In this document: one piece after another, positions 1 through 7,202 of the stretch
Layout: every line of letters starts with the position of its first letter
How positions within the stretch are numbered: position 1 is the stretch's first letter
Source of the DNA: Bulleidia sp964385925
GTDB taxonomy: Bacteria > Bacillota_I > Bacilli_A > Erysipelotrichales > Erysipelotrichaceae
Length of the DNA stretch: 64,000 bases
NCBI GenBank assembly: GCA_964385925.1
Contig: CAYLQV010000009.1
Coordinates: 1 to 64,000 of the forward strand
Direction: 5' to 3'
Notes under the pieces: generated by a model
What the model was told of the DNA's origin: nothing
Database searches by the model: none
The model's input: the letters and a program-made list of their open reading frames with translations, nothing else
Position numbers and translations under genes: made by a program

Positions 1-95
1 GTTCAGTTTTCAAAGAGCTTCTCACATCGCTCCTTCTCGAAGCGTGCTGATAAATAATATCACCCAGTCTTTATAATGTCAACGAAATTTTTTAG
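1..95 (-). promoter_or_regulatory. rRNA-operon-type promoter and leader; the operon would lie left of the window
   Basis: On the minus strand a TTGACA box (77-82) is followed by a 17-bp spacer and TATTAT (54-59), a near-perfect sigma-A promoter. Transcription would run out of the left edge through a leader containing CTTTGAAAACTGAAC (1-15), a string typical of leaders and spacers of Firmicute rRNA operons. No rRNA gene is inside the window, so the assignment is inferred. Bases 96-198 hold nothing else that I recognise. Confidence 0.6.
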
Positions 96-198
96 AAACT
101 TTTAATTCGAATTGGTTGATGTTTTTAGTGGGTGCAGGAATGAAGATACCATGGTTATTTGTTTCTGTAAAGGACTTTTTTCAAAATTTCACGAAAAT

Positions 199-735
199 TT
201 ACTCTTCGTCCCTTGCCATATCCAAATACATGCCGTAATAGCGGTCAATACAATCCTGATTGAACGGGTCTTCTCCCTCTTTCATCATGGTGATCAGCTG
301 ATCCATCTGCGTTTCAACAATCTTCATGATTTCCGGAGAATACTTCATCTCTTTTGCATGCTGCGCATACTCGTTCTCATCAAGGATCTGATAACCGCCG
401 TCTGGATAAAGCTTTACATCCAGATCGTAGTCAATATTCTTCACTGCTTCGCCGTCATATATAGAAGGAGAAGCCAGATTGCAGTAATAATACACACCGG
501 TATGACGGATCATGGAAATGACATTGAACCATTTCTTCCGGTACAGGAAACATACCGCCGGTTCTCTGGTCACCCATTTTCTGCCGTCGGCTTCAATCAC
601 CCAGGCGCGGTCGGTTACAGCTACCGTATGGTCTTCATCTGCTTCCAGCACAAAAGCCTTGCACCAGGTGCGGTGCAGACTGCCGTCATGCTTAAAGCTC
701 TGTATATAGATATAGGTGCCTTTTTTTGGATACAT
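199..735 (-). CDS. DUF402 nucleoside tri-/diphosphate phosphatase (Ntdp-like)
   Basis: A 179-residue cytosolic protein matching the DUF402 family, whose Staphylococcus member Ntdp hydrolyses nucleoside tri- and diphosphates. Family signatures are visible: IQSFKHDGSLHR near the N-terminus, DGRKWVTREPA, YYYCNLASP, and the acidic metal-binding stretch IDYDLDVKLYPDGGYQILDE. The start is placed at the ATG of MYPKKG, because AGAGG lies five bases upstream and family members begin there; a longer reading to 762 adds nine non-conserved residues. It is convergent to nothing and transcribed separately from thiT. Substrate preference cannot be read from the sequence. Confidence 0.85.
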   Translation of the reverse strand: MYPKKGTYIYIQSFKHDGSLHRTWCKAFVLEADEDHTVAVTDRAWVIEADGRKWVTREPAVCFLYRKKWFNVISMIRHTGVYYYCNLASPSIYDGEAVKNIDYDLDVKLYPDGGYQILDENEYAQHAKEMKYSPEIMKIVETQMDQLITMMKEGEDPFNQDCIDRYYGMYLDMARDEE

Positions 736-787
736 AATTCCTCTTTTCCTGAGCTTTACCATTTTACTATCATATGCGCATCATGCA

Positions 788-823
788 AATAAAAAATCTT
801 TCCTGCCGTTTCAGGAAAGATTC
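788..823 (-). terminator. Rho-independent terminator of the thiamine transporter gene
   Basis: On the minus strand an inverted repeat AATCTTTCCTG / CAGGAAAGATT with a short loop is followed directly by a run of T. It lies six bases after the thiT stop codon. Confidence 0.8.
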
Positions 824-828
824 AGTGC

Positions 829-1383
829 TTATACCGAAAATTTAGTATTTGTCTTTTTCAAAGCAGCGACCAGGGCAGGAACAATGATGATGCATACAAT
901 CATTGTAGCCAGGTTATACCAGGTGTTGTAAGCAACAGAATAGCTCCATGCCGGCAGTGAACCAGCAGCAGAGCCTTCAGGGAAATAGAAGAATACACCA
1001 GAGATAACATTGCTGAGCCACTTAAATACAATTGAAACTACGACGCCGACTGCATAGTTATACTTGCTGTGTCCCGCAAATATGCAGGCAATGGCGATAA
1101 CGACTAATGGGATGAAGTAATCAAGGCAGTACTGAATTGGTGCAACAAAGAATTTTTCACCGCCGAAGATGAAGACCAGCACCCAGCTCAGCGCACCGAC
1201 GCCCAGTCCTTTCTGCCATCCTAGATGATACGAAGCGATAAACAGAGCAATGTACTGCAGTTCAATTGAACCGCCGTCCGGCATGACCAGGAATGGAATA
1301 AATTTACTGACATACCAGAGAACCACGTACAATGCTGCGTAGAAGGCCATGTAGGCCATGTTGCGAATCGGATCTTGTTTCAT
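829..1383 (-). CDS. thiT: ThiT, thiamine-specific S-component of an ECF transporter
   Basis: A 184-residue integral membrane protein with about six hydrophobic segments. It would bind thiamine and work with a shared ECF energising module encoded elsewhere. Support comes from the ThiT-like pattern (GGSIELQYIALF after the first helix, then GWQKGLGVG) and, strongly, from the TPP riboswitch in its leader. The start is preceded by GGGAGGTG. A terminator follows at once, so this is a monocistronic unit repressed when thiamine pyrophosphate is plentiful. Confidence 0.9.
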   Translation of the reverse strand: MKQDPIRNMAYMAFYAALYVVLWYVSKFIPFLVMPDGGSIELQYIALFIASYHLGWQKGLGVGALSWVLVFIFGGEKFFVAPIQYCLDYFIPLVVIAIACIFAGHSKYNYAVGVVVSIVFKWLSNVISGVFFYFPEGSAAGSLPAWSYSVAYNTWYNLATMIVCIIIVPALVAALKKTNTKFSV

Positions 1384-1397
1384 AAAAAAACACCTCC

Positions 1398-1503
1398 CAA
1401 TGTTTTGTTGGCAGGCGCAGGAAATAACGGAACTCCCTACGCTAGTCTTACCTAGATCAGGTGATAAGGGTCATTTTCTCAGCTCTTGCGAGCACCCCTG
1501 TTC
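1398..1503 (-). promoter_or_regulatory. TPP riboswitch (THI element) controlling thiT
   Basis: Read on the minus strand, the leader contains the conserved aptamer blocks in order: GGGGTGC, GCTGAGA, ACCCTT, ACCTGATCTAGGTAAGACTA, then GCGTAGGGA. The core spans about 1428-1501. It ends about 45 bases upstream of the thiT start, where it can control translation or transcription. Confidence 0.95.
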
Positions 1504-1578
1504 ACGGTTTATATAGTAGCACGATCATATACAAGATACAACTTTCAATTTAGGCGGCTTCCGTGATACGATACATCC

Positions 1579-2037
1579 ATGGAAAACGTAATCAATCAGC
1601 AGATCAAATTATTCTGCGACGAAACTGACGGCATTGCCGCATTAGCAAATATCAGTGCATGCATCAAAGAGAATTATGACCGTTTGAACTGGGCAGGGTT
1701 CTATATTGTACGCGGAAACGAATTGGTCCTTGGTCCATTCCAGGGAAAGGTAGCATGCGTGCATATCCCGTTTGATAAAGGGGTCTGTGGCAGATGCTGC
1801 ACAACAAAAGAAGCGCAGCGGATCGACGATGTACTTGCCTTCGCCGGTCACATAGCCTGTGACAGTGCCAGCCGTTCTGAACTCTGTGTGCCAATCCTTA
1901 TAAATGGTCAGGTCATCGGTGAGATTGATCTGGATTCGCCGGAAACTAACCGCTTTACGGAAGAAATGGAAAAAGAAATGCTGGAAGCAGCAGACGACAT
2001 TGCGCGTGCTTACCTCCAGCATCATTGGACATTCTAA
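1579..2037 (+). CDS. Free methionine-(R)-sulfoxide reductase, GAF-domain family
   Basis: A 152-residue single GAF-domain protein of the fRMsr (YebR/MsrC) family, which reduces free methionine-R-sulfoxide with electrons from thioredoxin. The family signatures LNWAGFY, LGPFQGKVACVHIP, GVCG and FAGHIACDSASRSELCVPI carry the catalytic and resolving cysteines (in VAC, GVCG and HIAC). The usual small residues after GVCG are replaced by RCC, giving extra cysteines. No clear Shine-Dalgarno sequence precedes the ATG. The 3' end overlaps the tail of the convergent acetyltransferase gene by four bases. Confidence 0.9.
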   Translation: MENVINQQIKLFCDETDGIAALANISACIKENYDRLNWAGFYIVRGNELVLGPFQGKVACVHIPFDKGVCGRCCTTKEAQRIDDVLAFAGHIACDSASRSELCVPILINGQVIGEIDLDSPETNRFTEEMEKEMLEAADDIARAYLQHHWTF

Positions 2038-2849
2038 CGATATAATTCGTAGACCGAAGTTTTTTCAAAATATGAAGTTGCTTCATCAATCGCAGCCGGC
2101 GCTGAGAAGAACTGAATATGACTGCCGCCAAGCATGATCTCACGGATCATGTTTTTTCTTGCCATCTGTGTGCATATCTTAGTGAAGACATCGCTGTTGA
2201 TATCCAAATCCAGATATTTCTTCCACTCTGCACCCTTGCCGTCATCCACACAGGCACCCATGATCTTGATTGGCCTGCAGTCGGTGCGGTACTCTGCCAG
2301 ATGCATGCATGTTGTAGAGTCAAAATCAGCGCCAATCAGAAGAACATATCCTTTTAATTCATATAATCGGGCAGTTGGTGATTCTTCTGCCAAAGCAAAA
2401 TGCAGTGATTGGCGGTTGCATAACAGTCTTGCATATCTTCCCCATGCCGCATAAGCACAGTTTGGATGATGAGAAATTACAACACCTTCTCGGTGGCGGA
2501 AGTTCTCGACAACCTCTCCCATCCCGCAGATATCTGAATGCTCTGGGTTGAATGGAGGCATTGCTCTACGGACCTCTTTATAAAGTTCTGGTGCGACCGG
2601 CGGATTGATCCAGTCACTTGGCTCACTATTGCCGCTGGACTGCACAGGCATCAGAATTGTTCCACCTTCTGCTTCCAGTTCCAGCAATGCATCAACAATT
2701 GTTTCCGCACCGCCGATGATCCAATTAAAAGAAGAAAGCTTTGTATGAACTTCAATAATTTGACCTTTTTTTACGCCGAGCTTAACAAGCGCTGCCTTCA
2801 GCTGATCTTTCGTTACAGGGTTCTGTACAATTTCTTTCTTCTCAGACAT
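2034..2849 (-). CDS. AAC(3)-family N-acetyltransferase (YokD-like)
   Basis: A 271-residue member of the antibiotic N-acetyltransferase (AAC(3)) fold. Visible motifs are QIIEVHTKLSSFNWIIGGAETIVDALLE near the N-terminus (here quoted in part: VHTKLSSF, GGAETIVDAL), GTILMPVQS, PPFNPEHSD, HPNCAYAAWGRYA and SPTARLYELKGYVLLIG. Family members transfer acetyl from acetyl-CoA to an amino group; many chromosomal ones are not resistance enzymes. It overlaps the psuG stop by one base and is the last gene of the pseudouridine operon, so an operon-related substrate is as likely as an aminoglycoside. Resistance should not be assumed. Confidence 0.85.
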   Translation of the reverse strand: MSEKKEIVQNPVTKDQLKAALVKLGVKKGQIIEVHTKLSSFNWIIGGAETIVDALLELEAEGGTILMPVQSSGNSEPSDWINPPVAPELYKEVRRAMPPFNPEHSDICGMGEVVENFRHREGVVISHHPNCAYAAWGRYARLLCNRQSLHFALAEESPTARLYELKGYVLLIGADFDSTTCMHLAEYRTDCRPIKIMGACVDDGKGAEWKKYLDLDINSDVFTKICTQMARKNMIREIMLGGSHIQFFSAPAAIDEATSYFEKTSVYELYR

Positions 2850-3757
2850 TATAGTTTACTATACTCCTTTGCAATCTCAGTTCCGACTGCTGCATTGTTG
2901 AAGACCAGCTGAATATTTGCAGCCAGGGACTTTCCTTCTGTAATTTCAGCAATCTTTGCCAGCAGGAACGGTGTGCACTGCTTTCCCTTGATTCCCTTTT
3001 CATCCATTTCCTTGATTGCTTCATCGATGACTTTATTGATTACTTCCGGATCCATGGAATACTGTTCAGGAATAGGGTTCGTAATCAGGATACCACCATT
3101 CAGGCCAAGATTTCTCTTTGCTTTTACAATATTTGCAGCATCTTTTGCATCTTTGATGGCATAGTCGACTTTCAAGCCGCTTGTACGTGTATAGAAAGCA
3201 GGCAGTTCTGATGTCTGGTAGCCAAGAACTGGCACGCCTTTTGTCTCCAGAACTTCCAATGTTTTCGGCAGATCGAGGATTGCCTTAGCACCAGCACAGA
3301 TCACAGTTACGTTTGTTCTACCAAGTTCTTCTAGATCAGCAGAGATATCAAAGGTTGATTCAGCGCCTCTATGGACACCGCCGATACCGCCGGTCACAAA
3401 GAACTCAACTCCTGCCATAGAAGCCAGGATCATTGTTGTTGCAACGGTTGTTGCTCCCCAGCTCTTTTCGGCAATGATCATCGGCAAATCTCTGCGTGAT
3501 ACTTTCGGAATCGACATTCCCCGCTTGCCCATCTCTTCAATTTCTTCCGGAGTCAGACCGACGACGCCTTCGCCGTCAACGAGTCCGACAGTTGCCGGCA
3601 CACCGCCGTGTTCGCGGATGATGCTTTCAACCTTCATTGCTGTTTCCACATTCTGTGGATATGGCATGCCGTGTGAAATGATTGTACTTTCCAAGGCAAT
3701 CACCGGCTTGTGCTCTTTCAATGCTTTTTCTACTTCTGGGTTTACTCTGACATTCAT
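2849..3757 (-). CDS. psuG: Pseudouridine-5'-phosphate glycosidase
   Basis: A 302-residue cytosolic enzyme of the indigoidine synthase A family, which splits pseudouridine 5'-phosphate reversibly into uracil and ribose 5-phosphate. The full family pattern is present: VIALESTIISHGMPYPQN, GVPATVGLVDG, KVSRRDLP, TTVATTMILA, FVTGGIGGVHRGAE, ICAGAKAILDLPKTLE, LETKGVPVLGY and GGILITNPIPEQ. Length matches the family. The start overlaps the psuK stop by four bases (ATGA), implying translational coupling. Confidence 0.95.
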   Translation of the reverse strand: MNVRVNPEVEKALKEHKPVIALESTIISHGMPYPQNVETAMKVESIIREHGGVPATVGLVDGEGVVGLTPEEIEEMGKRGMSIPKVSRRDLPMIIAEKSWGATTVATTMILASMAGVEFFVTGGIGGVHRGAESTFDISADLEELGRTNVTVICAGAKAILDLPKTLEVLETKGVPVLGYQTSELPAFYTRTSGLKVDYAIKDAKDAANIVKAKRNLGLNGGILITNPIPEQYSMDPEVINKVIDEAIKEMDEKGIKGKQCTPFLLAKIAEITEGKSLAANIQLVFNNAAVGTEIAKEYSKL

Positions 3758-4692
3758 AATTCTCTCTCCTTTATGTTCATATCTTCAATCCTGTCAAGGA
3801 TCTTCTGACTGTCTAAGCTCCGGCGTCTGACAGCGTCCTGCTCAATTGCTGTCACAGCAGTGCTGATGCCGAACCGTATCGCCTGCAGGGGTTCTTCCTG
3901 CATCGCTCTTCTGGATACATATGCGCCAAGCAGGGAATCACCGCCGCCGGTCGCGTTCTCCAATGATATCGTCCGATGCGTCAGCCATACTTTCTTTTCC
4001 TTTGTACCAAGCAGAATGCCGCGGTCTGCCATAGAGATGATAATCTCATCAACACCCTTGTCCAGGAACCAGTCCAAGCTTTCTCTTGCACTTTTATCAT
4101 CGCGGATCCAGATACCTGTCAGCTCTTTTGCTTCATACTGATTCGGCTTGAAAATCGATAAGGAACCAAGAGAGTCATTCAAACGCACGGCCTTTGCAGT
4201 TGATACTGGATCAGCAGCCACCCGGCATGGTGCATTCTGGAGAATGTAGTCAATACACTGCATATCCAGATTGGAATCAATAATGATGATGTCATCTTTT
4301 GACAGTCGCTTCAGGATCGGCTCCAGCATTTCAACCGTCATGCTGCGCAGGATGCGCATATCGCTCATCGCAATCTTCATGTCCCGATTGTTGTCAAGAA
4401 TGGCAATATACATGGAGCTAGGCAGATCATTATCCACCGCACAGTCACTCGTATCCATGCCTAATGTTTCGCAGTCTTTCCGCATCATCTGACCATATTC
4501 ATCACTGGAAAAAACAGTGATGAACTTTGTCTTCTGTTTCAGCAGAGCACAGATCTGCGCAATATTCCTGCCGACACCGCCGTACGAGACCGCAATGGTG
4601 CCCGGGTTGGAATCATAGTTCTTCAGCGGTTCCAAAGAAGAGCCGCAGATATCTATGTTTGCGCCGCCAATGACACAAATTGTATTTTCCAT
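3754..4692 (-). CDS. psuK: Pseudouridine kinase, PfkB family
   Basis: A roughly 312-residue PfkB/ribokinase-family sugar kinase. It shows the N-terminal VIGGANID and GGVGRNIAQ motifs and the C-terminal signature ATGGGDSLLGAY with the catalytic aspartate. Overlap with psuG identifies the substrate as pseudouridine, phosphorylated to feed PsuG. Two in-frame ATGs compete (4704 and 4692). I prefer 4692 because GGAG lies about six bases before it, inside the first few codons of the longer reading. First gene of a three-gene operon. Confidence 0.88.
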   Translation of the reverse strand: MENTICVIGGANIDICGSSLEPLKNYDSNPGTIAVSYGGVGRNIAQICALLKQKTKFITVFSSDEYGQMMRKDCETLGMDTSDCAVDNDLPSSMYIAILDNNRDMKIAMSDMRILRSMTVEMLEPILKRLSKDDIIIIDSNLDMQCIDYILQNAPCRVAADPVSTAKAVRLNDSLGSLSIFKPNQYEAKELTGIWIRDDKSARESLDWFLDKGVDEIIISMADRGILLGTKEKKVWLTHRTISLENATGGGDSLLGAYVSRRAMQEEPLQAIRFGISTAVTAIEQDAVRRRSLDSQKILDRIEDMNIKEREL

Positions 4693-4813
4693 ACCATTCT
4701 CCATATTATTATTTTTATTGCTGCATCGAAATGTATATCATCCACATTCCATACAGCCGACATCACGGGGGAAAAAAATATTTTAGCACAAATTTCTTCT
4801 TATCAATCATCAA

Positions 4814-5296
4814 TCAAAAAATATTTTCACCAATATTTTTGTCAATCATTTCCACTTTGTTTTCTCTGCCCATTAAGGCATAGAAATGCCGCCATTCCTG
4901 CAAGGAATACAGAGGAATCCTCTCATTCTCCAAGGATGCATATCCTTCAATTTTTTCTTTCTTCAGTGAACAGTTTTCGTCCCTGCCGCTGCATACAATG
5001 ATCATTCCTGCAATGACATCAATTTCAACGCCCTGCAGATTGAATTCATAAAAGCGTTCTGTCTTATACATTCTATTGGCGGCAGAATTCTCCTGCACTG
5101 CACCAAGGTTTAATAAAATATTCTTTACCTTCTCTGCATCCTGCGATGTTGTCATCAAATCAATATCATGGAACATATTTGTAATGCCGTGAAAATACAG
5201 CAGCATGGATGCGCCAACAGCCCACGTGATCTTCTGCTCATTCAATTCATGGGCAGCCAGAGCCAGCACATGAAGTATTTTTTCTTGATCTGTCAT
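4814..5296 (-). CDS. Nucleotidyltransferase-superfamily protein, function unknown
   Basis: A 160-residue protein. Around residues 25-50 it has WAVGASMLLYFHGI followed by DIDLMT, the Gly-x-Ser and Asp-x-Asp arrangement of the polymerase-beta-like nucleotidyltransferase fold. The C-terminal half ends in a segment (YSLQEWRHFYALMGRENKVEMI) like the tail of small DUF4269/AbiEii-type proteins. No antitoxin or HEPN partner is adjacent. It could modify a small molecule or RNA; the substrate is not visible. RBS-like GAGGG precedes the ATG. Confidence 0.6.
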   Translation of the reverse strand: MTDQEKILHVLALAAHELNEQKITWAVGASMLLYFHGITNMFHDIDLMTTSQDAEKVKNILLNLGAVQENSAANRMYKTERFYEFNLQGVEIDVIAGMIIVCSGRDENCSLKKEKIEGYASLENERIPLYSLQEWRHFYALMGRENKVEMIDKNIGENIF

Positions 5297-5356
5297 TTTT
5301 ATTGTCCCTCTTTGCTTATTGTAAAACGCTGTTCCAGACAGTTACAACTCCATCCC

Positions 5357-5387
5357 ATAAAAAAACCTTGTTTCTTCAACAAGGTCT
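5357..5387 (-). terminator. Rho-independent terminator of rubrerythrin
   Basis: The minus strand reads ACCTTGTTGAAGAAACAAGG followed by a T run, a stem-loop ten bases beyond the rubrerythrin stop codon. Confidence 0.8.
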
Positions 5388-5396
5388 TCTCTTATC

Positions 5397-5936
5397 TCAA
5401 TAATTGTAAGCTTTGACTTCAAAGAATGCCTGTGGATGATTGCAGCATGGGCATACTTCCGGAGCCTTTTCACCAACATAGATATAACCGCAGTTGCGGC
5501 ACATCCAGACCTGCTGTCCATCCTTTGTAAATACTTTTCCATTCTCCAGATTATCCAGCAGCTTCTTATAGCGCTCTTCGTGTGTTTTTTCAATGCCTGC
5601 TACCATACGGAACTTTGCAGCAATTTCCTTAAATCCTTCTTCATCAGCTGTTACCGCAAATCCTGCATACATATCAGACCACTCATAGTTCTCACCGGCA
5701 GCAGCATCCGCCAGGTTAGCAGATGTGTTTCCAATACCATCGTTCAGATACTTGAACCAGAGTTTTGCATGTTCCTTTTCATTGCCTGCTGTCTCATCAA
5801 AGATAGCAGCAATCTGTTCCAGGCCTTCCTTGCGAGCCTGACTTGCATACCAGTTGTACTTGTTGCGGGCCATAGATTCGCCTGCAAATGCAGTCTGCAG
5901 ATTAGCTGCAGTTTTAGAACCTTTTAATTCTGTCAT
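5397..5936 (-). CDS. rbr: Rubrerythrin
   Basis: A 179-residue cytosolic non-haem diiron protein that reduces hydrogen peroxide in anaerobes. The N-terminal ferritin-like four-helix domain carries the iron ligands in LQTAFAGESMARNKYNWYA, AGNEKEHAKLW, TADEEGFKEIA and GIEKTHEERY. The C-terminal rubredoxin-type domain has CRNCGYIYVGEKAPEVCPCC, giving a Cys-x2-Cys pair on each side. The start is the ATG of MTELKG, preceded by AGGAGG; an upstream in-frame ATG would add 18 unlikely residues. A terminator follows, so it is a single-gene unit. Confidence 0.95.
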   Translation of the reverse strand: MTELKGSKTAANLQTAFAGESMARNKYNWYASQARKEGLEQIAAIFDETAGNEKEHAKLWFKYLNDGIGNTSANLADAAAGENYEWSDMYAGFAVTADEEGFKEIAAKFRMVAGIEKTHEERYKKLLDNLENGKVFTKDGQQVWMCRNCGYIYVGEKAPEVCPCCNHPQAFFEVKAYNY

Positions 5937-6026
5937 TTTAATTTTCCTCCTATGGTAATGTCTATTTTCAATTTTAGCAGAACCCGGCAAAGTATCAACG
6001 GGATTTGCTGTATTATTCTTGATTAT

Positions 6027-7160
6027 TCAGTCAGCGTTCAGCTTCACCTGCATAACAACAGGATTATGATCAGAGTTGGCAAATGACTTGCTCTGTGTCT
6101 TTACACTGCTGACGCTCACATTCTTCGAGACAATAAATCCATCAATCATATAATATTGGAAATTTGTCTGATCCGCACCGGCATATGCCTGATCCAATGA
6201 TCTGCATGTTGGTACACTGTTATCCATCTCGAACTGCCAGTCAGATGAGAATTCGCTTTGGTCCACTTCACCGCAGTGCCATTTTCCTTCATATTCTGGA
6301 TACATGCTGTCATCTGTTCCGGAGAATGTCTGGTTGAAATCTCCGCCGGCAATGACGTAATTGCCTTTGTCTGCTTCTTCCTGCAGGACCTCCTTCAGCA
6401 TCTCAGTCTGTGCTTTCTTGCCCTCACCGTCATCGTACGCTTCCAGATGTAGGTTCACCATGACCAGATACTTGCCTGATGCACTGCCGTCCGCGTTGCT
6501 TACTGGGATCTTGTCGACCATCAGGCAGCGTTTGAGATTTCCTAATCTCACCGGCCATTTGAAAGGTGTTGGCAGCGCATAGCGCACTGAAGATTCAATT
6601 GAATAATTCGACAGCGTGAGAATGCCGCCATTGACTTTGCCAATTGGTGGAATTGGATATGGAATGAAAGCAACTTTGAAGTTGTATGCAAATGTAGAAT
6701 TGGAAAGCTTTGCGGCATTCGCTGCCTGCAGCTGTGTTTCAATTGTTTCAGCTTCATCGATATCATGGGATCGTGATGAATTGATATCAACTTCCTGCAG
6801 GAAAACAATATCAGGGCTGACTGATTTGATTTCATCCGCAATGCCGGTCAGGTTCTGATTGACTCTTACGGTATCCGCTGTCTGCACTGACTTGCCGCCA
6901 TCCATAAAGAAATCAGCATTATCTCCTAAGGCACCATAGCCGACATTCCAAGTCATCACAGAAAGAGAGGAACCTTCCTTTAGTACTGTCTTTGTATCAC
7001 CAGACTTGATATCCAGTGTTTCCTGAGCTGCCGGACGGTATTCTGATACTGTCAAGAAAGCCAGCAGCAGTGCAAAACAAACAACAATGACACCCACGAT
7101 CCTGGCAAGCCAGATCAGTACTGACTGCCATGTTTTTCTTTTCTTTTTTTCCTTGCGCAT
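6027..7160 (-). CDS. Membrane-anchored endonuclease/exonuclease/phosphatase-family hydrolase
   Basis: A 377-residue protein with a basic N-terminus and one transmembrane helix at about residues 13-38, placing the catalytic domain outside the cell. The EEP fold (DNase I/sphingomyelinase/inositol phosphatase) is shown by MTWNVGYG, FLQEVDINSSRSHDID, NLHLEAYDDGEG, IAGGDFNQTF and the final SDHNPVVMQV catalytic pair. The substrate may be a nucleic acid or a phospho-ester lipid or sugar. It lies 42 bases after the GH31 gene, probably as the last gene of that operon. Confidence 0.85.
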   Translation of the reverse strand: MRKEKKKRKTWQSVLIWLARIVGVIVVCFALLLAFLTVSEYRPAAQETLDIKSGDTKTVLKEGSSLSVMTWNVGYGALGDNADFFMDGGKSVQTADTVRVNQNLTGIADEIKSVSPDIVFLQEVDINSSRSHDIDEAETIETQLQAANAAKLSNSTFAYNFKVAFIPYPIPPIGKVNGGILTLSNYSIESSVRYALPTPFKWPVRLGNLKRCLMVDKIPVSNADGSASGKYLVMVNLHLEAYDDGEGKKAQTEMLKEVLQEEADKGNYVIAGGDFNQTFSGTDDSMYPEYEGKWHCGEVDQSEFSSDWQFEMDNSVPTCRSLDQAYAGADQTNFQYYMIDGFIVSKNVSVSSVKTQSKSFANSDHNPVVMQVKLNAD

Positions 7161-7202
7161 ATGAATTATCCCTTAATTTAGTTACAGCATTTCCTAGGTA
7201 GA

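Noticed and set aside
112..792. 226-codon plus-strand reading frame
   Set aside because: Antisense shadow of the Ntdp gene, with no ribosome binding site and unlike any family.
2034..2849. Aminoglycoside resistance gene
   Set aside because: Only family-level similarity to AAC(3); operon context points to another substrate.
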